DNA from: Tribonema minus
Lineage: Eukaryota; Sar; Xanthophyceae; Tribonematales; Tribonemataceae
DNA length: 64,000 nucleotides
Reading direction: 5' to 3'
Assembly (NCBI GenBank): GCA_017506865.1
Contig: JAFCMP010000111.1
Coordinates: forward strand, 1 to 64,000
This document shows, piece after piece, positions 11,120 to 18,003 of this stretch (its first letter is position 1; each line of letters starts with the position of its first letter). Made by a program: the position numbers and the translations under genes. The notes beneath the pieces are model-generated. The model was not told the origin of the DNA and did no database searches. It saw only the letters and a list, made by a program, of their open reading frames with translations.

Positions 11120-11333
11120 ACAACCATGCACGGAAACGCCACCGATTGTATGGCAGCTGAAGCCTGACGTATGTAGCCTAGTAGTAGTAGCGTTCAGCCA
11201 TCTCCCTTAATTTAAAAAAAAAAAACTGCCATAGATTCCCCTGTAAATGAGGAAAATTGCAAGTGAGCAAATGAATTGTCATTAGAAGACAGCGGTAGCC
11301 TGGCGTTCAGTCGACTCTCCTAAAGAAAAAACG
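11120..11333 (+). repeat. Left arm of a 214-bp inverted repeat
   Basis: This stretch, starting ACAACCATGCACGG and ending at the poly-A after GACTCTCCTAAAG, is repeated nearly exactly as its reverse complement at 11,522-11,736. The two arms are separated by about 188 bp, so transcripts of this intron could fold into a long hairpin. A direct third copy of part of the arm occurs at about 11,981-12,146. Confidence 0.85.
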
Positions 11334-11521
11334 TCATAGATTCCCCTGTAAATAATGATTATTGCAAGTGAGCAAATGCATCGTCGACGGTTAAGTCCAA
11401 GTACGTGAGCACATCACTCATTGTAGTAGAATAGAGCAGTGCCATCATCAACAGTAAGTCACTTATGGTCAACGTTACTACTACTTTAAGAGAACACGCG
11501 AGAATAAGGTAGCATACCCAT

Positions 11522-11736
11522 GCGTTTTTTTTTTAGGAGAGTCGACTGAACGCCAGGCTACCGCTGTCTTCTAATGACAATTCATTTGCTCACTTGCAAT
11601 TTTCCTCATTTACAGGGGAATCTATGGCAGTCTTTTTTTTTTAATTAAGGGAGATGGCTGAACGCTACTACTACTAGGCTACATACGTCAGGCTTCAGCT
11701 GCCATACAATCGGTGGCGTTTCCGTGCATGGTTGTT
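11522..11736 (-). repeat. Right arm of the inverted repeat
   Basis: This is the reverse complement of 11,120-11,333, with a longer A/T homopolymer and a few substitutions. It is the only inverted block in the array, which suggests a local inversion or insertion of a copy in the opposite orientation. Confidence 0.85.
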
Positions 11737-11742
11737 AAATTT

Positions 11743-11980
11743 AAGTACGCGAGCACATCACTCATTGTAGTGTAATAGAGCAGTGCCATCATCAACAGTA
11801 AGTCGCTTATGGTCAACGTTACTACTACTACAAGAGAGCACGCGAGAATAAGGTAGCATATCCATAAACCGATACACATCACTTGTTGTAAGAGAGCAGT
11901 TGTTTAAGACCTGGAATGCACAATTAAGTCGTTCGTTGGCACAATGCATGCCAGCACAAGCAAGGACAACACAGTGAAGC
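11743..11980 (+). repeat. Direct repeat, copy 1 (238 bp)
   Basis: The block from AAGTACGCGAGCACATCAC to GACAACACAGTGAAGC is repeated almost identically at 12,200-12,437, 457 bp further on. The few differences show a more recent duplication than the rest of the array. Confidence 0.88.
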
Positions 11981-12199
11981 GTATGTAGCCTAGTAGTAGT
12001 AGCGTTCAGCCATCTCCCTTAATTTAAAAAAAAAGACTGCCATAGATTCCCCTGTAAATGAGGAAAATTGCAAGTAAGCAAATGAATTGTCATTAGAAGA
12101 CAGCGGTAGCCTGGCGTTCAGTCGACTCTCCTAAAAAAAACACGCCATGTAAATAATGATTATTGCAAGTGAGCAAATGCATCGTCGACGGCTAAGTCC

Positions 12200-12437
12200 A
12201 AGTACGCGAGCACATCACTCATTGTAGTGTAATAGAGCAGTGCCATCATTAACAGTAAGTCACTTATGGTCAACGTTACTACTACTACAAGAGAACACGC
12301 GAGAATAAGGTAGCATACCCATAAACCTATACACATCACTTGTTGTAAGAGAGCAGTTGTTTAAGACCTGGAATGCACAATTAAGTCGTTCGTTGGCACA
12401 ATGTATGCCAGCACAAGCAAGGACAACACAGTGAAGC
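12200..12437 (+). repeat. Direct repeat, copy 2 (238 bp)
   Basis: Second copy of the block at 11,743-11,980, differing at only a handful of positions. It ends about 120 bp before the splice donor of the Helitron's first coding exon. Confidence 0.88.
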
Positions 12438-12559
12438 ATAACCCGTTACGGTATCCAATTCCTTGAGCCTGCTGTGCTGTTCTGCCTTAACACGTTACAG
12501 TCCAAGTGTTGCTGGCTGCAAACCGTTACACAGGATTAAACGTTGTCAACAGCACTTAC

Positions 12560-12987
12560 AGCAGTTGGCCGCCCATGAGTTCCTCTCGTGCTTCGGCGAT
12601 GCGGTGCTGCATCACCTCCTGGCTGACCACCGGCGGGAACGGCACCTCAGATATGCTTTCAGGAAAACCATACGCCTCCACCTCCTCCGTGTAGAATTTT
12701 GTCAATGTCTCCACCCTATCACCCGCTTTGACTAGCGCTGCCCTGGCAATCGCAGCCTGGTAGAATGCCTCCGGTTTCGGAACAGACTTTCTGCTTCGGC
12801 CTCTTGCAGCGCGACTTTGCCGCTGTGCTGCAGACTCTGGTTGGCTCCTCCTGGCTCTGTCTCGTGCGGCTCGCAGACGCTGCTGCCTGGTGCCGGTATC
12901 ACCCTCGATAGCAGCGTCGTTCTCCTGCTCTGCCTGTAGTGCTGTGTTTCGACGGCCTTGCAATCGTGCACTCCTTCTGGACGGCGG

Positions 12988-13030
<43 letters not shown>

Positions 13031-13074
13031 GCCGGTCGAGCAGCAGCTCGCCCTGCTGTTGCACTCCTAGGCAT
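12560..13074 (-). CDS. Helitron RepHel, first coding exon (basic N-terminal domain)
   Basis: The exon starts at ATG 13,074-13,072 and ends at the donor GTAAGT (12,559). It encodes about 171 residues: an alanine tract from a GCT/AGC microsatellite, then a basic region with RQQRLRAARDRARR and AAQRQSRAARG, typical of the low-complexity R/E/A/Q repeats at the N terminus of Helitron proteins. It ends with an acidic helical part including EVPFPPVVSQEVM. Without splicing the frame would stop at TAA overlapping the donor (12,558-12,556). An alternative overlapping frame with a polyglutamine tract starts at 13,163, but only the frame chosen here joins in phase to exon 2. The assignment rests on this junction and on the N-terminal repeat style. 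Confidence 0.7.
12989..13027. repeat. GCT/AGC trinucleotide microsatellite, 13 units
   Basis: Thirteen perfect GCT units on the plus strand lie inside the first Helitron coding exon. In the chosen frame (minus strand) they encode a polyalanine tract; in an overlapping frame they would encode polyglutamine. The length is likely to vary between individuals or copies. Confidence 0.9.
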
Positions 13075-13354
13075 GCTGGTGGGACCGCCAACGCATCAGG
13101 CAAATGACGCAAGGATTTCAGCAATTCTGGCGGTTTCGCAAACGGTGGATTCTGCACAGGCAAAGTAGTTTACTTGAGGAGCTCTTTGGACAGCACCACG
13201 ACGACAGCAAGCCGCTTGGCGTCGGGTCGATATTGCTCAATAAGGACACTAACTGAGGTGTTAGCAGCAGTCAGCTAGCCCGCAGGTGCAGTGGTTCAAA
13301 ATAAAAAAGGTGAGGTGATTTAAGCTTAGGGAGACCTGAGTACGTATGGACTTG

Positions 13355-13362
13355 TATTTATA
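13355..13362 (-). promoter_or_regulatory. TATA box of the Helitron gene
   Basis: The minus strand reads TATAAATA here, a consensus TATA box. It lies about 280 bp upstream of the ATG of the first coding exon, predicting a start site near 13,325-13,330 and a 5' leader of about 250 nt. No other strong TATA box lies between it and the ATG. Confidence 0.5.
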
Positions 13363-13421
13363 AAGGCCCAAGGGAGGCCGGGTTGCCTATGCAATCGAAA
13401 AGCTTGCGTCAACGCAGCAGC

Positions 13422-13754
13422 CTAGTCTGCGCTGTGCCCTAGGAGTTTGGATACCGGCGCCGCAACACAGCCCAGCATTCGCGCTCCACGTGTGTATGCC
13501 ATGACGCGCTCCGCCAACTCCCGCGCCAGCGATATGCTCAGCTCAATGTGGATCTGACGCTTAGCTAACCCGGCCTTGCGTAACACATCTGCCTTCCCCC
13601 CCCCTGAGCACAGTGCTGAGTGCATTGCCAACTCCTTAACAAAAAGGCTTGTCTGCTTGCCCAGCCGTCCGTACGACTCCTGCACGAATGGCACAAAAGC
13701 CCAAGATGACGTCAAGGTGCCGGTGTGGTGCTTGACCTTCGCGTCCTCCCCCAC
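13422..13754 (-). pseudogene. LINE-like retrotransposon fragment (C-terminal end of an RT polyprotein)
   Basis: A short frame reads WAFVPFVQESYGRLGKQT and then LARELAERVMAYTRGARML. A stretch of the form W-x-x-P-x-V-x-E-(S/T)-(Y/F)-G-R-x-G, followed by a helix-rich tail, is typical of the C-terminal end of non-LTR retrotransposon polyproteins in algal genomes. Only about 110 residues remain and no reverse-transcriptase core is visible, so it is a relic. It sits just upstream of the Helitron TATA box. The call is from pattern memory, without a database search. Confidence 0.5.
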
Positions 13755-14247
13755 CCCAGCAGCATAGCCGTCCGTGTTCGAGGCATTTGTTTTGCCTATC
13801 GTACCCAGGAATTTCGCAAACCAACTTCACCTAAAAGTTGAATTTTGTGCCGAAACGGTTGCAGTGAAGCTCAGGGATGGTCATTGTGTGCTCAGTTGGG
13901 GTGCTGCTGATGCTCTGTCTTAAATAGGCCTGGTGCTTTTTTCGTGTGATCCTAAAGCAGTGTCCAAGTGCTTTATTTGCCGGTGCTTAATGTTGGTCCG
14001 GTCGGCCTAATTAGGCACATGACGGTACGTGGCAAGGTAATCAGGCATCTAATTATTGCGTGCACACATGGCGACATGTTACGTGTGTGGATTGAGGCAT
14101 GCAGTCAAGTGCATTTTTCATGTGCCCACTGCAATGATGTGTTCGCCATCTGTCATCACCACTACTAGCACATTGTCCATATGCTACGGCATGCAATCCC
14201 ACACCTCACTGCCATTTCATTGCAATTTCGCTGTTGCTTTCTCACAG
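13755..14247. other. Non-coding stretch between LINE fragment and orphan exon
   Basis: No supported exon is visible. The stretch ends with a pyrimidine-rich acceptor (CTTTCTCACAG, ending at 14,247) that belongs to the plus-strand exon downstream. If that gene has upstream exons they are not recognisable here and may lie left of the Helitron or have been lost. Confidence 0.4.
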
Positions 14248-14626
14248 CTGGGCCAGTGATGACGAGGGCACCGGCGGGGTCATAGATCAGGTCGCTGCAA
14301 TGCTGCATGAGCGGTCTGGATCTCAGCCGCTTTGCAGGACGGACCGTACCCGTACTCCCGTTGTGCGCACAGGCACTGGTGGCCAGCACACCAACGGTGC
14401 TCTGAGCTTTGAGCCGGCCCGTGCCCTGTCCTCGCCGGGACACCGTGCCTGCATCAAGCGGGTCACAGCAGTTTATAAGGGCACCCCCAAGCGGCAGTTC
14501 AAGCTGGAAAACTGGAGGTACTGTGTCGAGTACGAGGGCAACAAGTCCGGCTGGCTGCGCCGCAAGTCCCTCGCCAACATGGGGCTGCTGCATCTGACTT
14601 CAGCCTTTGACTACGGGTGGCACTGA
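14248..14626 (+). CDS. Last exon of an unidentified gene (5' part not found)
   Basis: An acceptor at 14,238-14,247 is followed by an open frame of about 125 codons ending at TGA 14,624-14,626; TGTAA at 14,675-14,679 fits a chlorophyte polyadenylation signal. The frame needs two bases from an earlier exon. The C-terminal half looks like folded protein, with FKLENWRYCVEYEGNKSGW followed by basic residues, perhaps a small beta-barrel chromatin-type module, but I do not recognise the family. Its upstream exons are not visible within the 500 bp before it, where transposon sequence begins. It may therefore be a gene truncated by the transposons, a gene split by them, or a captured fragment. Confidence 0.5.
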
Positions 14627-14674
14627 CGACGGACGGACGCACTTTGTCGGTGTTGAAATAAGTCGTGGAAGCGA

Positions 14675-14679
14675 TGTAA
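14675..14679 (+). terminator. Polyadenylation signal TGTAA of the orphan exon
   Basis: TGTAA occurs 49 nt after the stop codon at 14,626, the usual distance in chlorophyte mRNAs. Confidence 0.45.
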
Positions 14680-16495
14680 GGGAGCCTTGGGTTGTTGTTT
14701 TCTAGACTTGTTATGTGGTATGGTGGTGTTTCGAGTGCCGTTAATACACCTGTATGTTGCAAATGCCAATCCGCAAACGATCAGCAAAAGCTGCACTGCC
14801 AGCACCTGTTGCTGCGCCACTCATTCTTGTGCATTGTGAGAGTAGCGGCCATAATGAGTGTGGCTTGCCTCCAGCACAAAGGCAGGAGCACATGCTCATA
14901 CGATGGTGGGTGCTGCCTGTATTGTTGGTACTGTGTGCTTGAGTCAATACATTGCTTGTGGGCCGTGGACGCATTGTGAAGCGCAGCACATGACATGGTG
15001 GCTGCTCAGATGCTCATGCGCGGGTCAAACATTCAGGTTTCACATATTCAATCATATGCGATTTTTCTTGTCGTTCCCGCCTCCTCAAAGCCCGCACTTC
15101 TGAGCGCTATCACATGCTATCACATGGTACTTCACTGCAGCACGCTACCAGTGACTGCACCCCAACTCTCTGTGTACTTGCTGAGTGATGGCATGAGGCA
15201 TCCGCCGCACCAAAGGTGGCTTGGGTGCAGCGTTCTGTACTGCATAGTTAGTCAATCAGTTCAAGTCCCTGAGGCCTGTCTCAATGTCTGTAGCATCATT
15301 TTCTTGGTGCCCTCAGCGGCAACGTTGCTATAAAAAAATGAGTGGCAGCTGCACAGCAAATATGTATTCCTGGCCGACCATGAAAAGCGACTGCTGTTCT
15401 CCAGGGCCTTGCCCTGAAGAGCTGTTCGGAGCACATGGGTGCGTGCATCAAGGCTCATACAGCATCTGCTTGCATGCAGTTTGTCACATGCTGCACTGTG
15501 ATGTTACTTACAGGCTCAAATGCTTTGACCTCCTGACAAGTGGTCTGTCTGTCGGTCAGACACATAGATTCTGTACCATGAGCTTTGAGGTCAATCATCT
15601 GGTCTGTCTGTCGGTCAGACAAATAGATTCTGTACCATGAGGTAATTTGATGTCCATGATCTGTGCTTCCTCGCGCCCTGAGCGAGAGTTGATAATACAA
15701 TGATGCAAGCCATCAAGTAGTCGACACTTTTGAGGAGTGTAACGCCAAAGATTGGTTGCAATGTGTCCATCATCGTGCTTGGGAAGACTTGATGAAGTAT
15801 TGGGTGCGCCGAGTGAGCCATTTCAGTATTTGAAGGACACAATACAGTAGTGGCGACAAATATAATGAGGGTCCTCACATGTCTGAAGGACACTAAATGA
15901 CCAGGCGCAGGGACCAAGACTGACGGAACATGCTGGTCGGTCACAGCAGCTGTACCACAAAAGCTATGTTTCACTCATCTTTGCTCCACTCTGTTACTGG
16001 TGTATAGTGCAGCAAAAGCGAGTCAGTCTTTTGCTTGAAGTATGACATTCAGTATGTACCTCTCAAGCAGCATGTAGACTATGCTTTTGCCTTTGCCGGC
16101 AAAAAAAATGGTTTGACCATGTGCAGCAAATGTTTGTGCAATGACAAAAAGCAGTGCACATCAAACGTTTGTGGAATGGCAAATTTCCAACAAAAGGGTG
16201 GTGTTTAAATACACCAGGGGGTTGTTGGGGAAACATCTGCAACTAGCACAGGTGCTGATCTCAAGACCATCAGTACAACCAGGTCAATGTGGTAGCTGTA
16301 GGCAAGTCAACGATTCGCTTTGCCGTCTCATGCACATCCCAAACATTCCAGTGAAAGGTGACATCGTCGCTCACATGCAGCAGAGGCAATCACAAAGTCG
16401 CTCACATGCAGCAGAGGCACTCAAGAAGCAAAAACAGGTTAGTGTGAGTGTATTTGAAGGGTTGACCAGTCACCTATTCAAGTTGGTCTAGCTTG
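14680..16495. other. Gene-poor stretch
   Basis: I find no exon with splice support or recognisable protein motif on either strand. The stretch contains a short tandem duplication at 15,542-15,640 and a 22-bp duplication (TCGCTCACATGCAGCAGAGGCA) near 16.37-16.42 kb. Confidence 0.4.
15542..15640. repeat. Tandem duplication of a 40-bp block with an internal palindrome
   Basis: The block GGTCTGTCTGTCGGTCAGAC plus the following ATAGATTCTGTACCATGAG occurs twice, 59 bp apart, with one base difference. Each copy holds a short hairpin (GTCTG, loop, CAGAC). Confidence 0.85.
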
Positions 16496-16499
16496 GTCA

Positions 16500-16788
16500 G
16501 CACTGAGCCGGCCAGACTCAGTGCCTAAGCCCCTGCACCGCGACAAGGTGAGACCATCGCAGGGGAAAAAGAAAACGCACACACCTGCTAAGTACAAAGG
16601 GATACACGACGGACATATCAGTGGCCCAGCACGAGAGGGGACGGCGCGAAGCCCCCACCCCGCTGAAGGAAGGCACACAGTCATGAGACTGCCTGTATGA
16701 CATGCCTTCCTCGCGAACTGTTACCTGAAGTTCGCAGGCCGCCGCCAGTGCCAAAGCCTACCTAAGAGGTAGCGTTTAGGCTGTGGCA
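16500..16788. other. Cluster of strong hairpins, possible structured RNA
   Basis: Successive perfect stems are visible. They are GCACTGAG/CTCAGTGC at 16,500-16,524; CCCCTGC/GCAGGGG at 16,530-16,565; GGAAGGCA/TGCCTTCC at 16,668-16,710 with an inner CAGTC/GACTG; GCGAACT/AGTTCGC at about 16,712-16,738; and a long hairpin at about 16,750-16,788 in which TGCCA, AGCCTA and ACCT pair with AGGT, TAGGCT and TGGCA. No open frame explains them. I compared them from memory with U1-U6, U3, SRP, RNase P/MRP and 5S signatures and saw no match. The region could be an unrecognised non-coding RNA or a transposon end. Confidence 0.35.
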
Positions 16789-16845
16789 GCACTGGCCCCG
16801 CTGCGATGCAGAAGAGCTGAGAAGCGTTGCAGGTCCGCCTCCGAG

Positions 16846-17470
16846 ATGTACTTTTTATTAATTCTCGCTCAGGGCGCGAAAAAGCCCAGATGATTGGCAT
16901 CTAGCTGTAAGGAATCTACATGTCGTATGACAGTCTGAAAGTGTCGCAACAACAACCACTCAAACGCCGCCGCCGCCAAATGGCATCTCGGGGTCCTCCC
17001 CTACGTCCTCCTCCATGTGCCCCCCCCCCTGGATTCTGCCATGTGTGTCATGACACGGCCAGAGTACGCCATGTGGAGCGCTGCCGACAGTGCCGAGCGT
17101 AAGCGCGCCAGGGCGATGCCCTTGAGAGCTTAAATGTACTTCTTGGAAGTATCTCCATTCTCGCTCAGGGCGTGAAAAAGCCCAGATGAATGGTATCTAA
17201 GCTTGCTGTACGGAATCTACATGTTATGTGACAGTCAGAAAGTGTCTCAATGACAATCACTGAAACAACGCCGCCAAATGGCAAAATGTACTTTTTATTA
17301 ATTCTCGCTCAGGGCGCGAAAAAGCCCAGATGATTGGCATCTAGTTGTAAGGAATCTACATGTCGTATGACAGTATGAAAGTGTCGCAACGACAAAATGT
17401 ACTTCTTGTCGATTCTCGCCCAAACCGCAAAAGGTGGATGTGTCCAGTTTGCTACCACAATCTACAGGCA
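16846..17470. repeat. Four diverged copies of an about 100-bp repeat
   Basis: The module ATGTACTTTTTATTAATTCT followed by CGCTCAGGGCGCGAAAAAGC, CCAGATGATTGGCATCTAG and GAATCTACATGTCGTATGAC starts at 16,846 and again, nearly identical, at 17,286. A more diverged copy starts near 17,135 and a weak one near 17,398. All are in the same orientation. No coding content is seen. They may be a small non-autonomous transposon family or a local duplication. Confidence 0.8.
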
Positions 17471-18003
17471 TCTTGTGACTGAATGCCTTGAAGGTGTCTC
17501 AAGGCGCACTGACAATGACTTCTGACGGACATCGCCAGGAGGCAAGATGTACTTCAGATGTGGTGCTTCTATGCAGAACGAACATGCAGGCCTTGATCAT
17601 AGTGTTGACCCGCATGCTCATGTGATACCCACCCACAGTACTGGTTTGCTGCAAGATATGCAGCTGCAGGTAGAAGTGTACGCAAAACAAAGCATGCGAG
17701 GAACACACAAGTGACTCAGTCATGCGTATGGCTGCTGCTTGTCTTCTGCACCCATTCATTCACAATATGTAACAAAGACTTTCCGCCCTTATGAAGCAAT
17801 GAAACCTTCAAACCTCACAACACGACCACATAATAAAGCTGTGCTGCACATGCACAGCTGCCGAAAATGCTGCACAAGTGGTGCTGGCACAGCCTCTGTT
17901 CGATGCCATGCCGTCCAAGATGCCGACAGTGCTGGCATATACTGCTGCACAAAAGGTGCTTGCAATGGGCCCCGATCCCTGCGCAAATGGTCCTTGCACA
18001 GCG
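17471..18003. other. 3' flank of the DDM1-type gene
   Basis: No gene is supported. Short frames antisense to the DDM1 terminal exon have no splice or motif support. I saw no clear TGTAA close to the DDM1 stop on the minus strand. Confidence 0.4.

Larger units (their letters stand above)
10036..12440. repeat. Array of degenerate interspersed repeats
   Basis: At least seven diverged copies of a complex unit occur. Recognisable modules are CATAGATTCCCCTGTAAAT, AAATTGCAAGTGAGCAAATG, ACATCACTCATTGTAGT, CAGTGCCATCATCAACAGTAA and GTATGGCAGC. The order and spacing of modules vary (about 200-460 bp), and one block is inverted (11,522-11,736). A/T homopolymers of 8-12 bases separate modules. The pattern resembles repeated unequal exchange or nested small transposons rather than a simple minisatellite. 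Confidence 0.85.
9888..12559 (-). other. Helitron intron of 2,672 bp, filled with repeats
   Basis: The donor is GCT|GTAAGT with its G at 12,559; the acceptor is TGCTGCAG| ending at 9888. Joining them makes a CTT leucine codon and leaves the frame open across the junction, giving GGQLL followed by GECGVC, so the intron is phase 2. No coding potential is seen inside. It is AT-rich compared with the flanking exons and made of degenerate repeats of a unit containing GATTCCCCTGTAAATGAGG and GCAAGTGAGCAAATG. Whether the repeats belong to the Helitron or were inserted later is not decidable here. Confidence 0.72.
993..13074 (-). mobile_element. Helitron-family rolling-circle transposon with OTU domain (autonomous type, damaged copy)
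   Basis: The element is read on the minus strand from about 13.07 to 0.99 kb. Reassembled conceptually, it encodes one RepHel protein of roughly 3,000 residues: a basic N-terminal exon, cysteine pairs, a DUF6570-like region, an OTU-like domain, the HUH initiator, the two-tyrosine YxxxY motif and a PIF1-family helicase. This order is known for autonomous Helitrons, which replicate by a rolling circle and insert at AT dinucleotides. Two lesions break the frame (TGA at 5168-5170; a -1 shift near 4.06-4.35 kb), so the copy is probably inactive unless these are recoding or assembly errors. The coordinates given are coding limits; the TC and CTRR ends were not found. A TATA box at 13,355-13,362 suits its promoter. 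Confidence 0.9.

Noticed and set aside
12732-13163. Overlapping frame with polyglutamine tract
   Set aside because: It does not join in phase to the Helitron's second exon and lacks the R/E/A/Q repeats seen in the other frame.
14692-15640. Several short frames in the gene-poor region
   Set aside because: All are below 120 codons with cysteine/histidine-rich random composition and no supporting splice or polyadenylation context.
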